Of a stretch of DNA of 64,000 bases, positions 1 to 8,588 are shown in pieces. A model generated the notes under the pieces. The model made no database searches and was not told where the DNA came from. It saw nothing but the letters and a program-made list of their open reading frames with translations. Position 1 is the stretch's first letter, and each line of letters opens with the position of its first letter. The position numbers were made by a program, and so were the translations under genes. The DNA is from Alkalibacterium sp034520745 (lineage in GTDB: Bacteria > Bacillota > Bacilli > Lactobacillales > Carnobacteriaceae_A): positions 1 through 64,000 of the forward strand of contig JAXHNF010000013.1 of assembly GCA_034520745.1 (NCBI GenBank), in the 5' to 3' direction.

Positions 1-128
1 TTCAAGATGAGATCTCCCATTCCTTTAAGGAAGTAAGACCCCTGAAAGATGATCAGGTAGATAGGCTGGAAGTGGAAGCACAGTGATGTGTGGAGCGGAC
101 CAGTACTAATCGGTCGAGGACTTAACCA
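1..128 (+). rRNA. 23S ribosomal RNA, 3' end (partial)
   Basis: The window opens inside the last part of 23S rRNA. The near-invariant 3' segment with CTAATCGGTCGAGG followed by ACTTAACCA is at about 108-128. The rest of the gene lies upstream of the window. The 3' end is placed by similarity to other Firmicutes and may be off by a few bases. Confidence 0.95.
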
Positions 129-245
129 CGCAAGGTGGTTCAAGGGTATAAGATGTCGGTGTTGTTTCAACCATTTGTGTAACGATTAAATCAGCTGTCC
201 AGTTTTGAGAGAACAGCGTTCTCCAATAATATAAAGAAGAGTCAC

Positions 246-363
246 TGTGCGGTGACGATGGCGGGAAGGACCCACCTGTTCCCATTCCGAACACAGCCGT
301 TAAGCTTCCCAGCGCCGAGGATAGTGAAGGGTTTCCCTTTGTGAAAGCAGGACGTTGCCGTGC
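246..363 (+). rRNA. rrf: 5S ribosomal RNA
   Basis: About 117 nt lying 117 nt after the 23S end. It has the canonical CCTGTTCCCATTCCGAACAC block, the AAGCTTCCCAGCGCCGA block and a closing GGACGTTGCC. The terminal helix is formed by GTGCGG near 247-252 and CCGTGCAG near 358-365. It is the last rRNA of the operon. Ends are approximate. Confidence 0.93.
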
Positions 364-399
364 AGCTCTTTTTTTATATCTATAGAAAAATAGTGTGAT

Positions 400-472
400 T
401 CCGCAATAGCTCAGCTGGTAGAGCGCATGACTGTTAATCATGATGTCGCAGGTTCGAGCCCTGCTTGCGGAG
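400..472 (+). tRNA. tRNA-Asn (GUU anticodon)
   Basis: A 73-nt cloverleaf. The acceptor stem is TCCGCAA/TTGCGGA with discriminator G, the D-arm contains AGCTCAGCTGGTAGAGC, the anticodon loop CTGTTAA is at 431-437 (GTT at 433-435), and the T-arm contains GGTTCGAGCC. It sits 37 nt behind 5S, as is common for rrn-linked tRNA genes in Lactobacillales. CCA is not encoded; a short T-run follows. Confidence 0.96.
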
Positions 473-515
473 TTTTTTTATGCCTTTTTGACTTGAATAG
501 AATCACTCAGTAAAC

Positions 516-562
516 AAAAAGAGAGCGACGGGATAAATCTTTACCCCGTCGCTCTCTTTTTA
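516..562. terminator. Bidirectional intrinsic terminator
   Basis: The arms AAAAAGAGAGCGACGG (516-531) and CCGTCGCTCTCTTTTT form a GC-rich 16-bp hairpin flanked by A-runs and T-runs. It can end the rrn/tRNA transcript on the plus strand and the yneR-like gene on the minus strand. Confidence 0.9.
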
Positions 563-579
563 TGCATATTTATACGTTA

Positions 580-879
580 CTATTCGTGGCTGTTGAAGTG
601 ATAGACTGGCTCGTCTTTTTTCTCATCATAATCAACAACTAGATCATAACGACTGAAAAACCAGTCATCTTCTTCACCCGCATAATATGTGATGCCATTG
701 ACTTCTGTTTTCCCTAGAACATCACCATCAGGATGCTCAACGCTCATCCCTACTGAAAAACCCTCATGAACCTCCGTTTTTCCATAGGTTTTGCCAAAGA
801 AACGTACGGCATCGCCTGATTCCAGGGCTAATTCATCTTCAAACCATGTAACTGCTTTATCGGTCAGCGATATTTTCAT
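580..879 (-). CDS. YneR/HesB-like core domain protein
   Basis: A 99-residue acidic protein resembling Bacillus YneR: N-terminal KISLTDKAVTWFEDEL, then RFFGKTYG and EGFSVGMSV. Members of this HesB/IscA-like group are often annotated as iron-sulfur biosynthesis proteins. This copy has no cysteine at all, so it cannot ligate a cluster like IscA, and its role is unknown. The start chosen is the ATG at 879, which has an AAGGAA ribosome-binding site 8 nt upstream. A TTG two codons earlier is too close to that site. It is a single-gene unit ending at the terminator at 516-562. Confidence 0.8.
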   Translation of the reverse strand: MKISLTDKAVTWFEDELALESGDAVRFFGKTYGKTEVHEGFSVGMSVEHPDGDVLGKTEVNGITYYAGEEDDWFFSRYDLVVDYDEKKDEPVYHFNSHE

Positions 880-951
880 AATCAAGGTTCCTTTCTTTAC
901 TTACTGATGTGTTCAATGTCATGCAATAATTATAACATTAAAAATAGAAAA

Positions 952-2068
952 TTAATCCCGAACGGGTATCCAATCAGGAATGGATATGAGAGTGTTCCAG
1001 AGAGCTTCCGGGATGTGATAGCACGGGTAATTAGACTTACTTATAGCCGTTTCAATCGTTCGTTCTTCATCGTTTTGGATTTTCTGAACCCATTTTGGGT
1101 CAATGATCAGCTGTTTTCCCAGCGCGATCATTTGAGAATAATGTAAGGCTTTTTCAGCATCATCCGATGATTTAATTGACCCGACACTGATAAGGGGGAC
1201 CCTTCCACCAATGTGCTCTCCGATTTTCTGCGGGAATTTGCTGCTTGTATTCACGCAAACCATTCAGAAGAAGGCTGATAATAATAATTCACCGATAGAT
1301 GTAGATAATCGATTTCTTCGTTGATTAATGCATCAACTAAATATAAAGTGTCATCGATTCTTATGCCCGGTGTTTCGATTTCTTCAGGAGAAAATCGGTA
1401 ACCGAGAAGAAATGGTTTCTTTGCGTATTGATCTATGATGGATTGACAGTGTTTAACCACTTCGAGCGGGAATGTCAGTCTTTTTTCGATAGAGCCGCCC
1501 CATTTGTCTGTTCTCTGGTTAGAATGAGGGGAAAAGAACTGCTGGAGCAGATAAGTATTGGCTCCGTGAAGTTCTACACCATCAAAGCCTGCGTCGATGG
1601 CACGTCTGACTGCAGAACCGAACTGATGGATAAGGATATTTATCCCACCGTCGGTCAGTTCTTTGGGGTATCCGCCCATTTTCTTTCTGCCCGGACAGCA
1701 GAAGGGGAGATGGGCTGCCTTCCACCGTTAAACTTCCGCTGACTCATTCTGCCGCCGTGATATATCTGCAGAATCGCTTTGGCTCCTTGAAGCTTTATCA
1801 CTGAAGCAAGTCGGCTCAGTCCTTCGATGTGAGTATCCTTTGCTGCACTCATTCCGTTGGGAAAGGCTTGTCCTTCTGAAGAGATGTAGGCACAGGCGGT
1901 GATCACAGCCCCGGGGCCACTCGATCTTACCAGGTAATAAATGAGTTCCTCTTCTGTTACTTCCCCTTCAGCTGTGCTTGAGCTTGTTGTCATGGGAGCC
2001 ATAAGGACTCTGTTTCTTAATGTAACTCCTTCTTTCACCGTGTAAGGTTCTAAGAATGTGTAGGTCAT
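952..2068 (-). CDS. NADH:flavin oxidoreductase / old yellow enzyme family (two frameshifts)
   Basis: An FMN-dependent (beta/alpha)8-barrel ene-reductase of the NamA/OYE family. The ATG at 2068 follows AGAGGG. Hallmarks in order are RNRVLMAPM near the N terminus, LQIYHGGRMS, the active-site neighbourhood DGVELHGANTYLLQQFFSP, TDKWGGSIEKR, and a C-terminal RVPLISVGSI phosphate-binding segment. The reading frame breaks near 1660-1672, where restoring one G in AAGAAC gives the expected DTPKELT, and again near 1255. The product would be about 370 residues, normal for the family. The substrate is unknown. The next gene upstream on the same strand is an SDR, separated by a strong hairpin, so the two are probably separate transcripts. 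Confidence 0.85.
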
Positions 2069-2193
2069 TTGATCCCTCTTTAAGTTATTGTTATATATGA
2101 TGTTTACTGTGTAAAAGTAAGCTGCTTTACTCATTTTATATGTATTGATCAGGGTTGTCAACGAAACGGGAAAAGGTGCTGTTTATCCATACG

Positions 2194-2260
2194 AAAAAGA
2201 GCAGCCTCTTAGATAAGCATAGCGAGAGCGCTACTAGTGCTTTATCCGTCGAGTCTGCTC
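2194..2260 (-). terminator. Intrinsic terminator after the SDR gene
   Basis: Read on the minus strand, GAGCAG (2260-2255) pairs with CTGCTC (2204-2199). Inside it CTC pairs with GAG, and GATAAAGCA pairs with TGCTTATC with one bulge. A TTTTTC run follows at 2198-2193. The long compound hairpin lies 24 nt past the SDR stop codon. Confidence 0.7.
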
Positions 2261-2283
2261 CTTAAATGTTAGGTAGAGGGGAA

Positions 2284-3026
2284 TTACTGAGCTGTATAAC
2301 CGCCGTCAACGAGCAGGGTGATTCCTGTGACAAATTCATTTTCAGCAATGAACACTGCTGCATGTGCGATTTCTTCAGGTTGGCCCAGTCTTGCCGACAG
2401 GGTGTTTATCAACTAAGTTATCATAGTACTCGCCCAAAGCTTCTCGGTTGACCATTCCGGATTCAACGTAGCCGGGAGCGATGGCAGCACAGCGAATATT
2501 ATCTTTAGCATACTGTAGAGCCAGAGACTTCGTCATCATAACGACCGCACCCTTAGAAGCGTTATAAGCAAAGGCTGTAGGTTCTCCGACGACTCCTAAG
2601 ATAGAAGCGGTATTGATAACGACGCCGCCACCATTTTCGCGCATTTTTCTGACAGCATACTTGGAACCGAAGAAGACACCGTCCTGATTGATCTTGATGA
2701 CTTTGGAATAATCTTCATAAGTGAGCTCATGGGTTTCCCCTTGGGCACCAATACCGGCATTGTTGAGTATAGATATCAAGGGATCCGAACTTTTCAACGG
2801 CCTTGTCAATCAGAGAGACCACTTCGTCTTCTTTGGAGACATCAGCTTTAATGAAGATGACATCGCCTTTATCTTTCAAGCGTTCCGTATGTTTCTCGCC
2901 GGCTTCTACATCGTAATCACTTAATACGACCTTGCAGCCTTTTGCCAGGAAGGCTTCTACGGTAGCCAGACCGATACCTGAAGCGCCTCCTGTAACGACC
3001 GCGACTTTTCCTTTCAGTTCATTCAT
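2284..3026 (-). CDS. Short-chain dehydrogenase/reductase (two frameshifts)
   Basis: A classical SDR of about 247 residues, annotated in relatives as glucose-1-dehydrogenase or 3-oxoacyl-ACP reductase-like. It has the cofactor motif TGGASGIG near residue 13, a DV pair after the fourth strand, NNAG, the catalytic Ser in NTASILG, YNASK (Tyr and Lys) and APGYVESGM. The C-terminal GGY ending is in a third frame. Breaks fall near 2745-2800 (at the NNAG region) and near 2390. The start is the ATG at 3026 with AAGGAG 8 nt upstream; the upstream in-frame GTG abuts that site and is not used. The substrate cannot be told from sequence. Confidence 0.85.
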
Positions 3027-3268
3027 CTTATGCACTCCTTTTCGTATTTTATTTCACAAATTCATTATACTACACAGGATTTGTTTTACAAACGGAAGCC
3101 CTTACATATTTATCTTAAAGCTGTTCTACTTGTGTTTTTATCCCAAACTTGACGAGTTTGTGAAAGCAGGCTGATGAACCCGGTTGCATATGGAAGGTGG
3201 CTCTTTCACCCTTAGGCAACATGCACAAAACATTTCGGTCTTTTTTGTGCACGTTTACATAGGATTGT

Positions 3269-3288
3269 TGAAACGTTTTCACTATAAT
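3269..3288 (+). promoter_or_regulatory. Cre-like site and -10 box of the MsmX-type gene
   Basis: TGAAACGTTTTCA (3269-3281) equals the ideal CcpA operator TGAAAACGTTTTCA with one A missing. TATAAT follows at 3283-3288. A hairpin-capable pair TGCACAAAA (3222-3230) / TTTTGTGCA (3243-3251) lies just upstream. Position and sequence suggest catabolite repression of the downstream sugar ATPase. The missing base may be an assembly error, since similar single-base losses occur throughout the window. Confidence 0.55.
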
Positions 3289-3364
3289 AAGAATTGTCAA
3301 CTAAACAATGTTTGATTCAAATTTAAGAATCATAAAACTCAAAAGAGAAAGGTGTTTTTTACTA

Positions 3365-4474
3365 ATGGTAGAAATCGCAATGAAAAGTATTTACAAACGT
3401 TATGACAACTCGGATGAATTTGCTGTATCGGATTTTGATATGCGCGTCAAAGACCGCGAATTTATCGTTTTTGTTGGTCCCTCCGGTTGTGGGAAATCAA
3501 CAACGCTCCGCATGATCGCTGGTCTGGAAGAAATCACTGACGGTGAATTATGGATCGGAGACACAATGATGAACGATGTGGCTCCTAAAGATCGTGACAT
3601 CGCGATGGTTTTCCAGAACTATGCGTTGTATCCGCATATGACTGTATATGACAACATGGCTTTCGGATTGAAACTGCGTAAATACAAAAAAGACGAAATC
3701 AAAAAGCGTGTTGAGAATGCTGCGATATTTTAGGACTTGACTGCCCTTACTTAGACCGTAAACCAGCTCGCGTTATCTGGTGGACAGCGTCAGCGTGTCG
3801 CTTTAGGCCGTGCGATCGTTCGTGATGCTAAAGTGTTCCTGATGGATGAACCTCTGTCAAACTTGGATGCTAAACTGCGTGTTGCCATGCGTGCTGAAAT
3901 CGCCAAACTTCACCAGCGTCTGAACACAACATCTATCTACGTTACCCATGACCAGACTGAAGCGATGACCATGGCTGACCGTATCGTTATCCTGAAAGAC
4001 GGTTTCGTACAGCAGATCGGTTCACCTAAAGAAGTTTACGACTTCCCGGTCAATGTCTTTGTCGGCGGATTTATCGGCTCTCCTGCCATGAACTTCTTTG
4101 ACGTAACTCTTAACGGTAACCGTATTAACAATGGTGACGGCTTAGATATCGAAGTTCCAGAAGGAAAAATGAAATTACTCCGTGATAAAGGTTATTCAGA
4201 CGGTTCTAAATTAGTGTTTGGTATCCGTCCGGAAGACATCAAGAGCGAGCAGGTTGCTTTAGAATCTTTCCCTAACTCAGTAGTAAAATCAAAAGTTACC
4301 GTTTCAGAGCTGTTAGGTGCTGAAACAATGCTTTACTCACAATTAGGAAGCATTGAGTATATTGCACGTGTTGATGCGCGTGACTACCACAAACCGGGTG
4401 AAGATGTCGATTTGGCCTTCGATATGGGTAAATCACACTTCTTCGATCCAGAAACAACCAACGTTATCCGTTAA
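3365..4474 (+). CDS. msmX: Sugar ABC transporter ATPase, MsmX/UgpC type (two frameshifts)
   Basis: Cytoplasmic ATPase of about 368 residues that energises CUT1-family oligosaccharide importers. It shows Walker A GPSGCGKST, the Q-loop VFQNYALYPHMT, the signature LSGGQRQR, Walker B VFLMDEPLSNLDAKLR, the H-loop YVTHDQ, and a C-terminal OB-fold extension with FGIRPEDI. No permease or binding-protein gene is adjacent, which fits the MsmX habit of one shared ATPase serving several sugar transporters. The frame is lost near 3727 (one base missing before ATATTTTAGG) and regained near 3770 (one extra base before GCGTTATCTGG). The start ATG at 3365 follows AAAGG. A cre-like site upstream suggests CcpA control. 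Confidence 0.87.
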
Positions 4475-4515
4475 TACGAGATAATTTGAGTTGATTTAAA
4501 ATAGCCCCCTTTTTT

Positions 4516-4553
4516 CCTCTCTGGTATACAGTGTATACTCAGAGAGGTTTTTT
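4516..4553 (+). terminator. Intrinsic terminator
   Basis: CCTCTCTG (4516-4523) pairs with CAGAGAGG (4540-4547), extended inside by GTATAC/GTATAC, and is followed by TTTTTT. It ends the msmX transcript 41 nt after its stop codon. Confidence 0.85.
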
Positions 4554-4599
4554 ATTTCCTCGTTTATGTTGAAGCTAAATTAGTGTAAAATGGAAGTAT

Positions 4600-4649
4600 T
4601 ATAATGTATGTCGAAAGGGGAATTTAATCTGCGCCGATCCAGTGCGCAG
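4600..4649 (+). promoter_or_regulatory. dut -10 box and hairpin between SD and start codon
   Basis: TATAAT at 4600-4605 is a good -10 box, but no convincing -35 is visible. A strong Shine-Dalgarno AAAGGGG (4614-4620) is 34 nt from the dut ATG. Between them CTGCGC (4629-4634) and GCGCAG (4644-4649) form a perfect 6-bp hairpin. Folding it would reduce the effective spacing to about 12 nt. Confidence 0.5.
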
Positions 4650-4654
4650 AGACT

Positions 4655-5155
4655 ATGATGACTAAAGTCAGAGGTTTCGAGATCGTATCAAAATATAAAG
4701 AAGATAATTTAAGCTTACCTAAGAGAGCAACGAAAGGATCGGCGGGGTATGATCTGACCGCGGCAGTGGACATGGTTGTGCCTTCTGTATTCAAAGCTTT
4801 GTCCAGAGAAAGTCAGTCTGAAGATAATCCTGTGCGTTCGACGCTTATCCCGACAGGTGTCAAGGCGTATATGCCTGAGAATGAATACCTGCTGCTGGCA
4901 AACCGCTCGAGCAATCCGATGAAACGGCAGCTGGCGGTTCCCAATGGCATCGGTGTGGTTGATGCGGATTATTACGGTAACGAAGGCAATGAAGGCGAAA
5001 TCTTTGTTCAGGTGATCAACTATGGTCTGGATGATGTCAAGGTCGCTAAAGGCGAACGCATCGCCCAGGGCATCTTCTCCAGATATGAAATCGTGGATGA
5101 CGAAGAAGAGGCCTTTGATGAACGGACAGGCGGCTTCGGATCTTCCGGAAGATAA
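4655..5155 (+). CDS. dut: Deoxyuridine 5'-triphosphate nucleotidohydrolase (dUTPase)
   Basis: Trimeric dUTPase hydrolysing dUTP to dUMP and pyrophosphate, which keeps uracil out of DNA. All five family motifs are in order: SAGYDL, ANRSSNP, GVVDADYYGN, RIAQ and the C-terminal arm RTGGFGSSGR. The 166 residues are slightly long for the trimeric class because of an insertion after motif 1 (VFKALSRESQSEDNPV), as in many lactic acid bacteria. Two consecutive ATGs (4655, 4658) are possible starts, and the good Shine-Dalgarno lies unusually far upstream. It is followed by radA after 44 nt, and the dut-radA pairing is conserved in Lactobacillales. Confidence 0.93.
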   Translation: MMTKVRGFEIVSKYKEDNLSLPKRATKGSAGYDLTAAVDMVVPSVFKALSRESQSEDNPVRSTLIPTGVKAYMPENEYLLLANRSSNPMKRQLAVPNGIGVVDADYYGNEGNEGEIFVQVINYGLDDVKVAKGERIAQGIFSRYEIVDDEEEAFDERTGGFGSSGR

Positions 5156-5199
5156 AAGTAGGAATAGTGAATTATAGTAAACTAAAAGGGGTCAGGAAC

Positions 5200-6570
5200 T
5201 TGGCGAAAAAGAAAGCAACGGTATTTGTCTGTCAAAACTGTGGGTATGAATCACCGAAGTATTTAGGTAAATGCCCGAGTTGCGGGACATGGAATCAGAT
5301 GGTAGAAGAAAAACTGCCGGACAAGACGGACAGTCGCAGTCGGGTAACGATGACAGGTAAAGCTTCCAAGGCAGAACCGATCACAAATATCACTATTGAA
5401 AAAGAAGAGCGTGTAAAGACAAAGATGGTCGAATTCAACCGTGTTCTAGGCGGAGGAGTGGTCCCTGGCTCGCTCGTTCTGATTGGGGGAGATCCCGGCA
5501 TAGGCAAATCGACGCTGCTCCTGCAGGTGTCGGCACAGCTGAATCAGGGGGGCGGCAAAGTCCTTTACGTTTCGGGTGAAGAGAGCATGTCTCAGATAAA
5601 AATGCGAGCGGAGCGCCTGGAACTCCGCGGGACAGATTTCTATATCTATGCAGAAACGGAAATAACCGCTATTGCACAGACCATCGAAACACTGAAGCCG
5701 GACTATGTCATCATCGATTCGATCCAGACGATGCATCATGCCAATATCGACAGTGCATCCGGCAGTGTGTCTCAGGTGCGGGAATCGACATCGACACTGA
5801 TGCAGATAGCCAAAATGAACGAGATCGCTATCTTTATCGTTGGTCATGTCACTAAAGAAGGCTCGATCGCCGGTCCGAAAATGCTGGAGCATATGGTGGA
5901 TACGGTGCTTTATTTTGAAGGCGAGCAGCACCACACGTTCAGGATCCTGAGAGCGGTCAAGAACCGCTTCGGTTCCACGAACGAAATCGGCATCTTCGAG
6001 ATGCGAAACGGCGGACTGGAAGAAGTGATCAACCCGTCACAGCTGTTCCTTGAAGAACGGCTGGCCGGTGCGACCGGTTCGGCAGTCGTTGCAGCGATGG
6101 AAGGTACCCGGCCGATCCTGGTCGAGATCCAGTCGCTCATTTCACCGACAGTCTTCGGAAACGCCAAGCGGACAGCGAGCGGGCTCGATTATTCGCGGGT
6201 CTCTTTGATCATGGCTGTACTGGAAAAACGCACGGGTCTGCTGCTTCAGAATCAGGATGCATACCTTAAAGCAGCCGGCGGGGTACGACTGGACGAGCCG
6301 GCGATCGATCTATCCATCGCCATCAGCATCGCATCCAGCTATAAGGAGAAAGAAACACGTCCCACCGACTGCTTTATCGGTGAGATCGGACTGACAGGTG
6401 AGATAAGAAGTATTTCCAAAATCGAACAGCGCGTCAAAGAAGCTGCGAAACTTGGCTTCAAGCGGATATTTATTCCCAAGAACAACAAAGACGGCTGGGA
6501 CATGCCCAAGAATATCGAAGTCATTGGATGCACCACACTGGCAGAAGCAATCAAACGGGCCTTTTCCTGA
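5200..6570 (+). CDS. radA: DNA repair protein RadA
   Basis: RecA-like ATPase that promotes branch migration in recombination. The N-terminal zinc finger has CQNC and CPSC. Walker A is GGDPGIGKST, the RadA-specific KNRFGS motif is present, and the C-terminal half is the Lon-protease-like domain (GGVRLDEPAIDL, GEIGLTGEIR). The start is TTG at 5200 with AAAGGGG 8 nt upstream, which gives the usual AKKK beginning. A GTG at 5167 would add 11 unconserved residues. The product is 456 residues and the frame is intact. Confidence 0.95.
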   Translation: MAKKKATVFVCQNCGYESPKYLGKCPSCGTWNQMVEEKLPDKTDSRSRVTMTGKASKAEPITNITIEKEERVKTKMVEFNRVLGGGVVPGSLVLIGGDPGIGKSTLLLQVSAQLNQGGGKVLYVSGEESMSQIKMRAERLELRGTDFYIYAETEITAIAQTIETLKPDYVIIDSIQTMHHANIDSASGSVSQVRESTSTLMQIAKMNEIAIFIVGHVTKEGSIAGPKMLEHMVDTVLYFEGEQHHTFRILRAVKNRFGSTNEIGIFEMRNGGLEEVINPSQLFLEERLAGATGSAVVAAMEGTRPILVEIQSLISPTVFGNAKRTASGLDYSRVSLIMAVLEKRTGLLLQNQDAYLKAAGGVRLDEPAIDLSIAISIASSYKEKETRPTDCFIGEIGLTGEIRSISKIEQRVKEAAKLGFKRIFIPKNNKDGWDMPKNIEVIGCTTLAEAIKRAFS

Positions 6571-6658
6571 GTGAAAAAGGCTGATTGATTCTTATTTTAC
6601 CGTAAGATTGGTATACTAATGAAGTATGGACTAAAAAATCATGAAAAGGAGGGAGTAA

Positions 6659-7759
6659 ATGGTAGCGAAATTAATACTGCTCACTTTCGTACTGGTCGGA
6701 GGCAGCCTGGGTTACAATGCCTTTCCGGAGCTGATCGCAAACTGGAATGATGCCCCCAGCTGGCTGACGCATCCGATCGTCGGAATGGCTTTAGGAGCAG
6801 GGATATTTTATATCGTTTCATTAACGGCCGTCAAACCGATAGAGAAGGCCATAGCAAAAGTCGAAAAAGTTTTCAGTGAAATGAGTATTGCTTATCTTAT
6901 GTTCGGAAGCATTGGTGCGATTATTGGACTTATTTTTGCTTTACTGATTAGCTTTTTTATCAATGCTCTGAATATCATCTTTATCAGCGATACCGTACCG
7001 TTTGTTCTGGCAATAGCTTTTGCTTATGCCGGTTTTCAGCTTGGTACGTCACGTAGAGAAGAAATCAGACGCCTGTTTTCACCCAAGACGGAAAAACAGG
7101 AAAACAGTGATGTGCTGGACAGAAAAGAAGGAGAAACATTCCGGAAATATAAAGTTCTCGATACCAGTACGATCATCGACGGACGTATCCTGGATGTCGT
7201 AAGGACGGGATTTCTGGAAGGTGTGCTGGTCGTTTCTCATTATGTCCTCAAGGAACTGCAGTACATTGCGGATTCATCGGACAGCCTGAAACGGGTGAGA
7301 GGGCGCCGCGGGCTGGATATTTTAAATGCCCTGCAGAAAGAAAAAAACATTACCCTTGAAATGGATGACAGTGACATTCCGGAGACAGAAGAGGTCGACT
7401 TGAAGCTCGTTCATCTGGCGAAGAAAATGGACGGCATGGTCATCACGAATGACTTCAACCTCAATAAGGTCGCTGAGTTCCAAAACGTTTCGGTCCTCAA
7501 TATCAACGAACTGGCCAATGCCGTGAAACCGGTCGTTATCCCTGGTGAAGAAATGCGGGTCATGATTGTTAAAAAGGGGACGGAACGCAATCAGGGTGTG
7601 GCTTATCTGGATGACGGGACCATGGTGGTCGTCGAAGAAGGCAAAAACCATATGAATGTAACCCTGGATGTCATTGTCACCAGTTCGCTTCAGACCAATG
7701 CAGGGCGAATGATATTCGCCAAGCTCAAGTCAGACCAGAAGTCGCTGGATCATGGGTAA
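6659..7759 (+). CDS. yacL: PIN/TRAM domain membrane protein YacL
   Basis: 366 residues with four predicted N-terminal membrane helices (about residues 3-20, 40-62, 80-102 and 110-128). These are followed by a PIN nuclease-like domain (VLDTSTIIDGRILDVV with its acidic residues, later VITNDFNLNKVA) and a C-terminal TRAM RNA-binding domain. Such proteins are conserved next to ispD in Bacilli; their target is not well established. The ATG at 6659 is preceded by AAAGGAGGGAG. The last codons overlap ispD by 8 nt, implying translational coupling. Confidence 0.9.
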   Translation: MVAKLILLTFVLVGGSLGYNAFPELIANWNDAPSWLTHPIVGMALGAGIFYIVSLTAVKPIEKAIAKVEKVFSEMSIAYLMFGSIGAIIGLIFALLISFFINALNIIFISDTVPFVLAIAFAYAGFQLGTSRREEIRRLFSPKTEKQENSDVLDRKEGETFRKYKVLDTSTIIDGRILDVVRTGFLEGVLVVSHYVLKELQYIADSSDSLKRVRGRRGLDILNALQKEKNITLEMDDSDIPETEEVDLKLVHLAKKMDGMVITNDFNLNKVAEFQNVSVLNINELANAVKPVVIPGEEMRVMIVKKGTERNQGVAYLDDGTMVVVEEGKNHMNVTLDVIVTSSLQTNAGRMIFAKLKSDQKSLDHG

Positions 7760-8487
7760 GATTAAACTGGCTGAGCAGTACGAAACGATCCTGCTGGCAG
7801 CTGGATCAGCAAAGCGTTTTGATCACCCGGATAAGAGGAATAAAATCCTGCTTCCTTTGGGTCAACGGCCTGTTTTTGACCATTCGCTCAGATTGTTCGT
7901 CAATGACCCGAACTGTCTGAAAATCTGGTTTGTCGTCAATCCCAGAGATGAGGCGAGAATAAAAAAATATATCGGAGAACTTTATAAAGAAACACCGGAC
8001 AAAATCAGCTGGGTGTGCTGGAGGCAAAGAAAGGCAGGACAGCGTTTCATGTGCCCTTGAGAGGGTGACCTGTGAGACGGATAAAAAAGTGATGATCCAT
8101 GACGCTGCTCGTCCCTTCGTCACAGAAGAGCTCATCAAGCGTCTAGTCAAAGCCGGAAAGCAGGCTGTGGCAGTCACATTAGGGATTCCAGCCACGGATT
8201 CGATGAAGCGGGTCAGAAATTTCAAAGTGACTGAATCGCTCTGTCGGCCGGAAGTCTGGCACATCCAGACCCCGCAGCTTTTTGACTGCAGCGTTCTGAA
8301 AAAAGCGGTGTACAAGGCTGAAGGAGAAAATTTTTACGGGAATGAAGAAGCCGAACTGGTCGAACGTGCCGGTCATCCTGTCACGGTCGCCCTCGGATCA
8401 AAATACAACTTCAAACTGACCACACCGTTTGATTATCAGGTGGCGAAGATGCTTGAAGAAACCCTGAACGGTAACTCTCTGGAGTGA
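7752..8487 (+). CDS. ispD: 2-C-methyl-D-erythritol 4-phosphate cytidylyltransferase-like (one frameshift)
   Basis: IspD-family nucleotidyltransferase; in the MEP pathway it makes CDP-methylerythritol from CTP and MEP. It has the N-terminal LLAAGSAKRF nucleotide loop, AGGKERQDSV after the break, IHDAARPFV and TPQLF. One extra base near 8013-8018 (GTGTGCTGG) shifts the frame, and removing it gives a continuous 244-residue protein. No ispF follows, and many Lactobacillales use the mevalonate route. The protein could therefore be a related cytidylyltransferase for a polyol phosphate (TarI/IspD-like) rather than a dedicated MEP enzyme. Confidence 0.82.
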
Positions 8488-8588
8488 GATTTACCGGTTT
8501 TTGTGGAAGAATTGCCGAAATAATGGTAAGTTTAGACTACTGTGACTTTTTAATAGAGAAAAATCGAAACCAAAAGGAGCGTTTTATT

